Shown here piece by piece: positions 51,730 to 59,374 of a DNA stretch of 64,000 bases (its first letter is position 1; each line of letters begins with the position of its first letter). The notes under the pieces are model-generated. The model saw nothing but the letters and a program-made list of their open reading frames with translations, was not told where the DNA came from and did not search any database. This DNA comes from Paraburkholderia silvatlantica. GTDB lineage: Bacteria > Pseudomonadota > Gammaproteobacteria > Burkholderiales > Burkholderiaceae. The stretch lies in contig NZ_QEOL01000026.1 in assembly GCF_003096715.1 (NCBI RefSeq), positions 62,001-126,000 on the forward strand. The letters run 5' to 3'. The position numbers were made by a program, and so were the translations under genes.

Positions 51730-51763
51730 AAAAAAATGGCGTCGCTCGAGAGCGGCGCCATTT
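51730..51763 (-). terminator. intrinsic terminator for the EamA transporter gene
   Basis: Read on the minus strand, AAATGGCG..CGCT, a CTCG loop and AGCG..CGCCATTT form the stem, followed by T residues. It lies 55 bp past the end of the leftward transporter gene. Confidence 0.8.
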
Positions 51764-51818
51764 ATCGAAACAGTGAAGAGCGCGATATCAACGATGCGGC
51801 GAAAATCATGGCGCGCTT

Positions 51819-52784
51819 TTACGCCGTTTCGGCAGGTTGCAACGCGGCGCGCTGCTTCGCGAGCCTGCGCGCTTGCCAGGCCGGCAGAAGTTGGCAAGCG
51901 AGCAGGCCGGCGAGCATGAGCGCGCAGCCGGCGAGTGCGCGCGGCGTGAGCGTTTCGCCGAGTGCGGCCCAGCCCGCGAGCGCGGCGAACACGCCTTCCA
52001 TGCTGAAGATCACCGCCGCGTGCGCGGGCGCGGCGTCGCGCTGCGCGACGACCTGCAGCGTATAACCGATGCCCACCGAAAGCGCGCCGCCATACAGAAT
52101 GGTGGGCGCGGCACGCGCGATGTCGGCCGCGCGCAGCGGTTCGCACGCGAGCCCGATCGCGAGACACACCACGCCGCAGGCAACGAACTGAACGATCGAA
52201 AGCGCGAGCGGATCGTGGCGCGGCGCGTAATGGCCCACGAGCATCACCTGGATCGAAATGACGAGCGCGCAGCCGAGTTGGTACCAGTCGCCGTACATCA
52301 CCGAAAAGTGCTCGTTGATGCTGAGGAAGTAGAGCCCAACCGCAGCGAGCGCGGCGCCGAGCCATGTGCCGATGCCCGTGCGATGACGCAGCAGCACGCC
52401 GAGCATCGGCACGATCACGACGTAGAGCGAGCTGATGAAGCCGGCATTGGCGATCTTCGTGTAGCCGAGCCCGATCTGCTGAAGCGAGATGGCGACGGCC
52501 AGCACGAGGCCGAGCACGGTGCCCGAGCGCAGCAGCGCGCCGTTGAACAGCGCTGGGGCCGCCGCGTTGCCGCTGTCCGCGGCGCCGCGCTCGCTGGCGC
52601 CGCGGCGTGCGAGCAGAAAGACCGAGACGACGCCGGCGCCCAGCAGGAAGCGCAGGCCGGTGAACAGGAACGGGCCGATGGCGTCGAGGCTCAGGCGCTG
52701 GGCGACGAACGCCGATCCCCAGATGAGGGCGGCGGTCAGCATCAGCAGATTGGCGCGCAGGTGGCGGCGGGTGGCGGATGGCAA
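51819..52784 (-). CDS. EamA-family (DMT) transporter
   Basis: 321 aa if translation starts at the TTG at 52784 (giving MPSATRRHLRANLLMLTAALI). The frame is open to 52934, but that extra N-terminus is Arg/Pro-rich and unlike the family, so the start is uncertain. Ten membrane helices in two EamA repeats; the first carries ALIWGSAFVAQRLSLDAIGP, the second GYTLQVVAQRDAAPAHAAVIF and the terminal PRALAGCALMLAGLL. Exporter of metabolites or amino acids; substrate unknown. Confidence 0.85.
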   Translation of the reverse strand: MPSATRRHLRANLLMLTAALIWGSAFVAQRLSLDAIGPFLFTGLRFLLGAGVVSVFLLARRGASERGAADSGNAAAPALFNGALLRSGTVLGLVLAVAISLQQIGLGYTKIANAGFISSLYVVIVPMLGVLLRHRTGIGTWLGAALAAVGLYFLSINEHFSVMYGDWYQLGCALVISIQVMLVGHYAPRHDPLALSIVQFVACGVVCLAIGLACEPLRAADIARAAPTILYGGALSVGIGYTLQVVAQRDAAPAHAAVIFSMEGVFAALAGWAALGETLTPRALAGCALMLAGLLACQLLPAWQARRLAKQRAALQPAETA

Positions 52785-53217
52785 GCGGAGATCTCTTTTC
52801 GTGGGGAATGGGCGCGGCAGCGTTTTCGACGGTTGGCGCGCGCGGCGCGCGGTGGCCGGCCTGATGTCCTGTTGGGCAAGGGGGGCCCGTCTGGGTTGCC
52901 CGTTTTTTGCGATTGCATCTGAATCGGGTATCAATCTGGCCCGAATTCGTGCGGGCCAGGCCGATTCAGCGTATTACGTGAAAAAACAAGGAACTTCCGG
53001 AAAACGAACGCGTAAATGCCGATCGTATCCGAATTGAAAGGGAATTGTCTCCCGGAAAATACACCCGGCCATTAGCGGATGACAAACGCCCTACGCTGCG
53101 TAATACTGCTTCGCGCGAAACGCCCGCCCAGATCGGCAAGCGGATCGTTTCGCGGTTTCACGCTGTTCAAATTCACAACGTGCCGGTCATTATTTGTCAG
53201 GTTTTGGGGAACAACAG
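52785..53217. other. intergenic region between the DMT transporter and the small secreted protein
   Basis: 433 bp without a convincing gene. It must hold the promoter of the leftward transporter and the promoter of the rightward 73-aa secreted protein. TTCACA followed by TATTTG (53171 onward) is only a poor sigma-70 match. The left 150 bp are the questionable N-terminal extension of the transporter frame. Confidence 0.5.
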
Positions 53218-53439
53218 ATGAAAAAGATTCTCGCCTCGCTCATCGCAGCATCGTTCGCACTGGTCACGGCTTCGGCATTCGCACAAGACGCTTCGGCTCC
53301 CGCTGCAACCGCACCGGCAGCCAGCGCGCCGGCAAAGGCCAAGAAGCAACACAAGCAACTGAAGCACCACGGCAAGCGCGCCGCTGTGTCGGAAGGCGCA
53401 TCGGCCGCTGGTACGGCAGACAAGGGCCAGGCAAACTAA
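53218..53439 (+). CDS. small secreted Ala/Lys/His-rich protein
   Basis: 73 aa. Clear signal peptide MKKILASLIAASFALVTASA with predicted cleavage after AFA. The mature part of about 50 residues is Ala-rich, then strongly basic (KAKKQHKQLKHHGKRA), with no Cys and no fold I recognise. Composition resembles acid-shock (Asr-like) periplasmic proteins, but no specific motif proves this. GGGGAA ribosome site; own terminator directly after. Monocistronic. Confidence 0.75.
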   Translation: MKKILASLIAASFALVTASAFAQDASAPAATAPAASAPAKAKKQHKQLKHHGKRAAVSEGASAAGTADKGQAN

Positions 53440-53455
53440 AGCGCCCTTCAGCCAT

Positions 53456-53489
53456 AAAAAAGCCAGAGCGTCTGCTCTGGCTTTTTTTT
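53456..53489. terminator. bidirectional terminator between convergent genes
   Basis: AGCCAGAGC / GCTCTGGCT stem with a GTCT loop, flanked by A-run and T-run, so it works for the rightward small protein gene and the leftward 94-aa gene. Confidence 0.9.
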
Positions 53490-53512
53490 GCGCGCTCGCT
53501 GCGGCTGTGTGC

Positions 53513-53797
53513 TCAGGACGCGTCGCGTGCGAGCCCAGCCTCCAGCAATTCCGCAAGCAGGCCATTCATGCCGCCCGGGTGGCCCTCGGCGCGGGCCTTC
53601 AGCTTCTCGACGAGATCGGCGTTGAGCTTGCACGCGAAGGGCACGAGTCCTTGTGCCTGGTCCAGCTTGCGCTGTTCGCGGCGGTCCAGCGCCGGTTGCG
53701 CCGAACCCTTGCCGAAACGGTCGGGCCCGCTCTTGTGCGTCGCTTGCATCAGTTTCAGCGCCTTGTTCTTTTCAAGGTCGGTTTTCTTCATGGCCAT
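53513..53797 (-). CDS. conserved hypothetical protein, possible ribbon-helix-helix C-terminus
   Basis: 94 aa from the ATG giving MAMKKTDLEKNKALKLM, with GGAGC upstream. Basic N-terminal half (GPDRFGKGSAQPALDRREQRK, quoted in part). The C-terminal half (LVPFACKLNADLVEKLKARA, then GMNGLLAELLEAGL) has the strand-helix-helix look of small RHH proteins. I do not recognise a named family. It is 131 bp from the next gene on the same strand. Confidence 0.65.
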   Translation of the reverse strand: MAMKKTDLEKNKALKLMQATHKSGPDRFGKGSAQPALDRREQRKLDQAQGLVPFACKLNADLVEKLKARAEGHPGGMNGLLAELLEAGLARDAS

Positions 53798-53928
53798 ATG
53801 TCGTGCTCCGTGTTGGGCGATGGCGCGCATTGTACGCAAACGCCTGCGTGCGTCCATCACGGCGACGTGCCTCTCGTACGTCAGCCTCTCGTACGTCATT
53901 CAGACGCGTCGAGCATCCGTACATTCCA

Positions 53929-54756
53929 CTACGCGCCGCCTCCGCGGTCCGGCCCCTCATGACCGTTGTGGCGCTCGTGCCGCTGGTGTCGGTCATGTGC
54001 CGCATGCGCTTCGTCCGTCGGGCGGGTGAGGCCGTCGATCAGCGTGCGCATGCGCTGCCAGTGCGAGCCTTCCCAGAACACCCGCCGACAGACGTCGCAG
54101 GTCACGAAGCGCGTCTGCCGGTCGTAGACGCCGGCGGGCACACGCTCGCGCACCGCGGCGCGCTCGATCGGCCGCAGCGGCGCATTGCACATGAGGCAGA
54201 GCCGGAACGGCCGCGCGCTCGACGCGAGATCGAGCCGCCCGAAAATCTCGTGAACCTGGGCGCGCGGCTTGAGCGCGCGCACGTAGCAGCCGTGCGTAAT
54301 GCTGCGCCGCTTGAGCAGCTCGCGGTCGCGCGTGAGCACGATGCGGTGCTCGGCGGCGGCGAGTGCCTCGATCTCGTCGTCGGGGAAGTGGTTGTCGTAG
54401 AGCGTATCGAAACCGGCCAGCCGCAGCAGTTGTGCGAGGCCGCCCAGATGCGCGTCGGCGACGAAGCGCAGCTCACGCAGCGGCGCGTCGCGCACGCGCA
54501 GCAGCGGCCGGATGTCGAGCGCCTCGAACTTCGGGTAGACGGCCACGCGGTCGCCATCCGCGAGCGGATGGTCGAAGCCGACCGATTCGCCATTCACGAG
54601 GATCAGCTCGACTTCCGTGTGCGGCACACCGAGCGCTTCGATCATGTGTTTCGCCGTGGCGTTGCGCGCGCAGGCGCAACTGAACGCACGCCGGCGCAGC
54701 GGCCGCGCAAGAAAGTCGTTCAGCTCCTCGTAAAAGCGGAAGGTGGCGGTGACCAT
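53929..54756 (-). CDS. Mut7-C RNase-domain protein with N-terminal ubiquitin-like domain
   Basis: 275 aa from the ATG giving MVTATFRFYEELNDFLA. Residues 1-85 fit the Mut7-C ubiquitin/MoaD-like domain (VELILVNGESVGFDHPLADGD, quoted in part). Residues about 90-230 fit the PIN-like Mut7-C RNase: RFVADAHLGGLAQLLRLAGF, with acidic residues in DTLYDNHFPDDEI and IVLTRDRELLKRR. Two Cys pairs (CLMCNAPL and CDVCRRVFW) form a zinc ribbon. The C-terminus is His/Arg-rich. Likely a nuclease of RNA metabolism; target unknown. Confidence 0.83.
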   Translation of the reverse strand: MVTATFRFYEELNDFLARPLRRRAFSCACARNATAKHMIEALGVPHTEVELILVNGESVGFDHPLADGDRVAVYPKFEALDIRPLLRVRDAPLRELRFVADAHLGGLAQLLRLAGFDTLYDNHFPDDEIEALAAAEHRIVLTRDRELLKRRSITHGCYVRALKPRAQVHEIFGRLDLASSARPFRLCLMCNAPLRPIERAAVRERVPAGVYDRQTRFVTCDVCRRVFWEGSHWQRMRTLIDGLTRPTDEAHAAHDRHQRHERHNGHEGPDRGGGA

Positions 54757-54896
54757 GCAAAGCAGTATCGCACCGCCTGCCAGCGCGCGCGCGTGCGTTC
54801 GCACGGCGTGAGAGTCTGCCTGCAGCCCGGCCCGTCTTGTGCTGTACTGCACCTTTCCTCCGGGTTTCCCCTCGTTTTTCATGGAAGGAGCAGGCA

Positions 54897-55769
54897 ATGG
54901 ACATCGGATTTATCGGTCTTGGTGAAATGGGCAGTGCGATGGTCGGCAATCTGCTGAAGGCGGGCCACACGGTGCGCGTGTGGAACCGCACGGCCGCGAA
55001 GGCGCAGGCGCTTGCCGATGCTGGCGCGCGCATCGTCGGCACGCCGGGCGAGGCCTTCGCCGGCGACGCCGTGGTCTCGATGCTCGCCGACGACGCCGCG
55101 CTGCGCGAGGTCATCGACGCGACGCTGCTCGACCATGCGCCACAAGGCCTCGTGCACGTGAACATGGCGACCATTTCCGTCGCACTGGCCGAGGCGCTTG
55201 CGCATGCCCATGCCGGGCACGGCCTGCACTACGTGGCGGCGCCGGTGCTCGGGCGCCCGGACGCCGCGCAGGCGGCCAAACTCACGATCATGGCGGCGGG
55301 GGCGACCGAGGCGATCGATCGCGTGCAACCGCTGTTCGACGTGATCGGCCAAAAAACGTGGCGCGTGGGCGCCGTGCCGCAGCAGGCAAACGTGATGAAA
55401 CTCGCCGCAAACTTCATGCTGGCTGCGGCCGTCGAGTCGCTCGGCGAGGCGGCGGCGCTGCTCGACGGCTACGGCGTCGCGATGCGCGACTTCCTCGACG
55501 TCGTGACGGGCGGACCGTTCCCGGGCCCGGTGTATGCGGGCTACGGCGGCATGATTGCGCAGCGGCGCTACGAGCCCGCGCTCTTCAAGGCGCGCCTCGG
55601 CCTGAAGGACGTGCGGCTCGCGCTGGCCGCGGCCGACGCCGCCGCGACGCCGATGCCGCTCGCGAGCGTGCTGCGCGACAGTCTGCTCGAAGCCGTGGCG
55701 CACGGCGACGGCGAGCGCGATTTCGCCGTGCTCGGCAAGGTGGCCGCGCGGCGCGCGGGCCGCGGCTGA
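54897..55769 (+). CDS. NAD(P)-dependent beta-hydroxyacid dehydrogenase (3-hydroxyisobutyrate dehydrogenase-like)
   Basis: 290 aa from the ATG with GGAG upstream. Motifs: IGFIGLGEMGSAMVGNLLKAG (quoted in part, Rossmann), VHVNMATISVALAEAL (substrate-binding region), YVAAPVLGRPDAAQAAKLTI, and QANVMKLAANFMLAAAVESL, where the conserved Lys-x-x-x-Asn is seen as KLAAN. Family members act on 3-hydroxyisobutyrate, tartronate semialdehyde or glyoxylate/succinic semialdehyde. No pathway context distinguishes these. Confidence 0.88.
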   Translation: MDIGFIGLGEMGSAMVGNLLKAGHTVRVWNRTAAKAQALADAGARIVGTPGEAFAGDAVVSMLADDAALREVIDATLLDHAPQGLVHVNMATISVALAEALAHAHAGHGLHYVAAPVLGRPDAAQAAKLTIMAAGATEAIDRVQPLFDVIGQKTWRVGAVPQQANVMKLAANFMLAAAVESLGEAAALLDGYGVAMRDFLDVVTGGPFPGPVYAGYGGMIAQRRYEPALFKARLGLKDVRLALAAADAAATPMPLASVLRDSLLEAVAHGDGERDFAVLGKVAARRAGRG

Positions 55770-56035
55770 CGAATCTGCGTGAAATGAAGGGGCACAATGA
55801 GGCGCGGCGAACGTTCGCGGGCGTTTGGCGATCAAAATCTTCAGACGACCGCTCGGTGACGCACAAAGACCCGGCTGGCGGTTGAGCACAATGTGGCGCA
55901 TCTCGACGGACGGCGGCCGGTTTTGCGGCGCCGCCCGCGATGTGGGGACGGGGAACCGATGACGACGGCAGGGCACGCAACGGGTCCAACGGGAAATCTG
56001 GTTGCAAGGCCAATCTCAGGGTAGGAGAACGGCGG

Positions 56036-56401
56036 ATGGAGACGCGCATCCTGATCGCCGATAACGACGAAAAGTCGCTGGACGGGCTCAGCACCTTGCT
56101 GACCGATCTGGGCTACGGCGTATCGGTGGCCCGCACGCTCGACGAGGCGCTCGATCTCGCCGCGCGCGGCGCGCCCGACGTGGCGATCGTGGCGCTTTCG
56201 CTCGCGCAGGACGAGCCCGGAACGATCGTGCGGCAATTGCGAGCGGTCGGCGGCGAGCGCGTGCCGCTCCTGATCGCGCTCGCCGGCTGGGGCGAATCGC
56301 GCCACCGCGACGAGGCGCTGGCGGCTGGCTTCGACGTGCATCTCGTGCGGCCGGTGGGACTCGATCAGCTGATGTTCATCCTGTCGATGACAGGGCAATG
56401 A
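56036..56401 (+). CDS. stand-alone receiver-like protein with a degenerate phosphorylation site
   Basis: 121 aa from the ATG with GTAGGAG upstream. It folds as a CheY-like domain by pattern: ILIADNDEKSLDGLSTLL at the start (acidic D9 and D11 kept), PDVAIVALSLAQDEPG in the middle, and DVHLVRPVGLDQLM near the end. The phospho-acceptor Asp position is A53, the Thr/Ser switch position is L82, and the Lys is R105. It therefore probably cannot be phosphorylated in the normal way. No output domain and no kinase gene nearby. Confidence 0.8.
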   Translation: METRILIADNDEKSLDGLSTLLTDLGYGVSVARTLDEALDLAARGAPDVAIVALSLAQDEPGTIVRQLRAVGGERVPLLIALAGWGESRHRDEALAAGFDVHLVRPVGLDQLMFILSMTGQ

Positions 56402-56450
56402 TCGATATGTTGTTGTGACGCAACATTCAGGGTGCGCACTACTTTACATG

Positions 56451-56479
56451 TTGCATTGCATCACGCTAGTCGATATACT
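56451..56479 (+). promoter_or_regulatory. strong sigma-70 promoter for a small RNA
   Basis: TTGCAT (56451-56456) and TATACT (56474-56479) with an optimal 17-nt spacer. It lies 50 bp after the receiver-like gene, and no open frame follows, only an intrinsic terminator about 40 bp further on. Confidence 0.7.
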
Positions 56480-56485
56480 GCCTCT

Positions 56486-56546
56486 TGTCTCCTCCATGTC
56501 TCCTCTGATATGGATTCAGCCCGCCAACCATTGGCGGGCTTTTTTT
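56486..56546 (+). ncRNA. candidate trans-acting small RNA with anti-Shine-Dalgarno motifs
   Basis: A transcript of about 60 nt is predicted from the promoter at 56451-56479 to the terminator at 56518-56546. The unstructured 5' part contains TCTCCTCC (56488-56495) and TCTCCTC (56499-56505), complementary to GGAGGAGA-type ribosome-binding sites. The 3' part is a perfect 10-bp terminator hairpin with a T-run suitable for Hfq. No reading frame of note. The family is unknown to me. Confidence 0.6.
56518..56546 (+). terminator. intrinsic terminator of the candidate small RNA
   Basis: AGCCCGCCAA / TTGGCGGGCT, a perfect 10-bp stem with a 3-nt CCA loop followed by an uninterrupted T-run. Confidence 0.9.
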
Positions 56547-56585
56547 CGTCTGGAGGTTTTGCAGCGGCGCAAGGCAGGCACAAAC

Positions 56586-56630
56586 GGGCGGAAAAAGGGC
56601 GAAAAAAGGGCGAAAAAAGGGCGAAAAAAA
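56586..56630. repeat. 11-bp tandem repeat, four units
   Basis: Four head-to-tail copies of GGGCGAAAAAA (first copy GGGCGGAAAAA), running directly into the argC terminator stem. A simple repeat with purine-rich strand bias; prone to copy-number change. Confidence 0.9.
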
Positions 56631-56654
56631 ACCGGCTCAGCGAGCCGGTTTTTT
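56624..56654 (-). terminator. intrinsic terminator after argC
   Basis: On the minus strand AAAACCGGCTC / GAGCCGGTTTT with a short GCT loop and a T-run. It starts 25 bp after the argC stop. The plus-strand side is also T-rich, so it can act in both directions. Confidence 0.88.
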
Positions 56655-56678
56655 GTTTGCGCGGCAACTGCGCACGCT

Positions 56679-57626
56679 TCAGGCATGCAGGCCGGTGTTT
56701 TCAGCCGCGCCAATCGCGAGGTTCATGCACTGGATCGCCGCGCCCGATGCGCCCTTGCCGAGGTTGTCGAGGCGCGCAACGGTGACGAACTGCTCGTCGT
56801 TGCCGAACACGAACAGGTCGACACGGTTCGTGTCGTTGTTCGCCTGAACGTCGAACATGCCGGCGTCGAGGTTGTCATCGGCGTTGAACGGCGCCACGCG
56901 CACGAATGGCTCGCCCGCGTAGTACTCGGCGAAGAGCGCCTGCACGTCCTGCGGTTTTGCGCCGCGTGTGAGCTGCTTCGGCGAAAAATAGGTCGTCACC
57001 GCGAGGCCCTTGTAGAACGGCCCGACGATGGGCGTGAACACGGGTGCCGACTTCAGGCCGCCGTGCACCGCCATTTCCGGCAAATGCTTGTGCGTGAGGC
57101 CGAGTGCGTATGGGCGCGGGCTCGCGAGCTTCGCGTTGCCGCCCGCTTCGTACTCCGCAATCATCTTCTTGCCGCCGCCGCTATAGCCGGTGAGCGAGTA
57201 GCTGTGCGCGGCGAAATCCGGTGCGACGAGGCCCGCCTCGACGAGCGGACGCATGGCGAGAATGAACGCCGAAGCGTGACAGCCCGGCACTGCGATGCGC
57301 TTCGACTTGCGCACCTTGTCGCGCTGGGCTTGGGTCAGCTCGGGCAGGCCGTAGGCCCAGTCGGCCTGGGTGCGAAACGCCGTGCTCGCGTCGATGAGGA
57401 CGGTGCGATCGTTTTCGACGAGCGAGGCCGACTCGCGCGAGGCGACATCGGGCAGGCACAGGAAGGTTACGTCCGAAGCGTTGATGAGACGGCGGCGTTC
57501 CTCGACGTCCTTGCGCTTCGCGTCGTCGATACGCAGGATCTCGACGTCGGTGCGCGGCGACAGGTATTCAAAAATCTTCAGGCCGGTTGTGCCTTCCTGT
57601 CCGTCGACAAAAACTTTCGTGCTCAT
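56679..57626 (-). CDS. argC: N-acetyl-gamma-glutamyl-phosphate reductase (type 2)
   Basis: 315 aa from the ATG giving MSTKVFVDGQEGTTGL, the shorter type 2 ArgC. NADP-binding start, LCLPDVASRESASLV, the catalytic Cys in IAVPGCHASAFILAM (about 118), and SLTGYSGGGKKMIAEYE. It reduces N-acetylglutamyl phosphate to the semialdehyde in arginine synthesis. It is not clustered with other arg genes here. Confidence 0.95.
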   Translation of the reverse strand: MSTKVFVDGQEGTTGLKIFEYLSPRTDVEILRIDDAKRKDVEERRRLINASDVTFLCLPDVASRESASLVENDRTVLIDASTAFRTQADWAYGLPELTQAQRDKVRKSKRIAVPGCHASAFILAMRPLVEAGLVAPDFAAHSYSLTGYSGGGKKMIAEYEAGGNAKLASPRPYALGLTHKHLPEMAVHGGLKSAPVFTPIVGPFYKGLAVTTYFSPKQLTRGAKPQDVQALFAEYYAGEPFVRVAPFNADDNLDAGMFDVQANNDTNRVDLFVFGNDEQFVTVARLDNLGKGASGAAIQCMNLAIGAAENTGLHA

Positions 57627-57730
57627 CTCAGTCTCTCTGAACGCGGGGGGATTGCGGGGCGCCATCACCCAGGGCGGCGCTGGAACGGTATTTTAAGACG
57701 TCATGCCGGCACACGTGTGAACGCGCCTGG

Positions 57731-57776
57731 AAAAAAATCGGGGCTTGCCCCAGGGGCTCACCCCCGGGGCAAGCCC
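57731..57776 (-). terminator. intrinsic terminator after the flavodoxin-like gene
   Basis: GGGCTTGCCCC / GGGGCAAGCCC perfect stem with a 14-nt loop. On the minus strand it is followed by CGATTTTTTT. It begins 14 bp past the end of the leftward gene. Confidence 0.88.
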
Positions 57777-57789
57777 ATAAGACAGAGGC

Positions 57790-58371
57790 TCAGGCGTTCG
57801 CCGCGCGGCCGGCCAGCCACCGGTCGGTGACGGCCGCAACGCGCACGCCGAAGGCGCGCGCCGTTTCGAGGTCGCCCGCGGGCGGCGCCTCTTCGGGCGT
57901 GGCGTCGGCCGGCGACTGCGCGAGCAGCCCGGTGAAGCCGCCCACGAAGTTCACGTCGTTGCGCGTGGCGGCTTTCGTGTTTGCGGGCAGCATGCCGGTG
58001 CCGGTCCAGACCATGCCATGCTGCATCGACAGCGTGACGAAATACTGGATGGTCGAAAACTTGTCGCCATTCATGGTCGCCGAGTTGGTGAAGCCGGCGG
58101 CGATCTTGTCCTTCCACTTTTGCGTGAACCACGCCTTCGAACTCGCGTCCGCGAACTTCTTGAAGTCGGCGGACGGTCCGCCCATGTAAGTGGGCGCGCC
58201 GAATACGATGGCGTCGGCGGCGTCGAGAGCCGCCCAACCCGCATCGTCGATCTCGTTCACGGCGATCATCCTTGCGTCGGCGCCCGCGCCCTCAATCCCC
58301 GCCAGGATGCTCTCCGCAAGCTTCTTCGTATGGCCGTAGCCGCTGTGATACGCAATGACGATCCGGGACAT
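57790..58371 (-). CDS. flavodoxin family protein / NAD(P)H-dependent FMN reductase
   Basis: 193 aa from the ATG giving MSRIVIAYHSGYGHTKKLA, with GGAG 7 nt upstream. The YHSGYGHTKKLAE start is the FMN phosphate loop. GAPTYMGGPSADFKKF is the second flavin loop of WrbA-like proteins, and FTNSATMNGDKFSTIQYF follows. Probably a two-electron quinone reductase or general FMN reductase. Monocistronic with its own terminator. Confidence 0.88.
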   Translation of the reverse strand: MSRIVIAYHSGYGHTKKLAESILAGIEGAGADARMIAVNEIDDAGWAALDAADAIVFGAPTYMGGPSADFKKFADASSKAWFTQKWKDKIAAGFTNSATMNGDKFSTIQYFVTLSMQHGMVWTGTGMLPANTKAATRNDVNFVGGFTGLLAQSPADATPEEAPPAGDLETARAFGVRVAAVTDRWLAGRAANA

Positions 58372-58513
58372 GGACAACTCCATTCAAGGGGGGCGAGGCG
58401 CTGCGTCGCTACCCGCGCGTCGCAGCAACGGGACGCATCATCTTAAACTTTTCCGTGTTGCAGCATCCGTCGCGTGGCGCATCGGCAGCGAGCCGTGCGC
58501 AACCGCGCCCGGG

Positions 58514-59104
58514 TCAGCGGCCGTATGTCACGGTGATTTGCGCACTTCCGAGCGCCGAGCCGCTGATCTCGCGATCGAACAGCGCGGCGGGGCGGCCTTG
58601 CGCGAGTGGGAGCGTATCGACGTTCAGCGCGTAGACGGTGATGACGTAGCGATGCGGATTGCCCGGCGGCGGACACGGTCCCCCATAGCCGTCGATGTTG
58701 AAATCATTGCGCGCCTCGATCGCGCCGAGCTTGCGCAGCGCGCCCGAAGCGCTGGCGTTCTCCGGCAGGCTCTTCACGCTCGCGGGAATATTCGCGACGG
58801 CCCAGTGCCACCAGCCGCGCCCCGGCGCGTCGCGATCGAAGATCGTAATGGCGAAACTGCGCGTATTTGCAGGAACGTTGCGCCACGTCAAGCTTGGCGA
58901 TTGGTTAGGCCCCTTGCAGCCTGCATCGTTGAAGATCTGGCGTGGTCCGACTTTTCCGCCGTCGCTCAAGTCGGCGCTCGATACCGTGAAATTTTCACCT
59001 GCGCAGGCCAGGTTGGCGGTCGTCACCATGCTGGCCATGGCGAGCCACGCCAGTACGCTCACACGGCGTATGCAACCTGGCTCAAAGTCGTATGGAGTAC
59101 GCAT
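58514..59104 (-). CDS. periplasmic YbhB/YbcL family (PEBP-like) protein
   Basis: 196 aa from the ATG giving MRTPYDFEPGCIRRVS, with AGGAGAAC upstream. Signal peptide at about 12-38 (VSVLAWLAMASMVTTANLACA). PEBP core: NDAGCKGPNQSPSLTWRNVPA, FAITIFDRDAPGRGWWHWAV with the ligand-pocket D-x-D and H, GGPCPPPGNPHRYVITVYAL. Family role is unclear; it resembles the Raf kinase inhibitor fold. The gene is divergent from the response regulator gene at 59375. Confidence 0.88.
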   Translation of the reverse strand: MRTPYDFEPGCIRRVSVLAWLAMASMVTTANLACAGENFTVSSADLSDGGKVGPRQIFNDAGCKGPNQSPSLTWRNVPANTRSFAITIFDRDAPGRGWWHWAVANIPASVKSLPENASASGALRKLGAIEARNDFNIDGYGGPCPPPGNPHRYVITVYALNVDTLPLAQGRPAALFDREISGSALGSAQITVTYGR

Positions 59105-59194
59105 CAGCGAGTTCTCCTGTATGTTTGCGAAAGTCGGGTCACGTGGTCCTGAAGGAAAGGTTTGACTGGTTCCCTGGTCCCAATCTGCTTCAAT

Positions 59195-59326
59195 ATAGCG
59201 GTATAAGCGAGCGAGCTTTCGCCTGCACACGTACAGAATGAGCGGAAAGATTCCGCTATAGTCATACATTCTCCTGTTCGGGCACGCGAAGCCGTCGGGC
59301 GCCAGAAACAAGAAGCGAAATAGCGG
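59195..59326. promoter_or_regulatory. repeated ATAGCGG motifs upstream of the LuxR-type regulator
   Basis: ATAGCGG occurs at 59195-59201 and 59320-59326 on the plus strand and at 59253-59259 on the minus strand. The middle copy adjoins a perfect inverted repeat AGCGGAA-AGA-TTCCGCT (59241-59257). They all lie in the 270-bp gap between the divergent YbhB and response regulator genes. Confidence 0.45.
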
Positions 59327-59374
59327 ATGGCCTCGCGCCGCAGAGAGAAGCAGGTTTGCCTACAGGGAGGGCGA

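Noticed and set aside
51523..52065. A 180-codon frame in the sirtuin-EamA interval
   Set aside because: It runs through the EamA terminator and the 3' end of the transporter gene in antisense, lacks a ribosome site and shows no conserved pattern.
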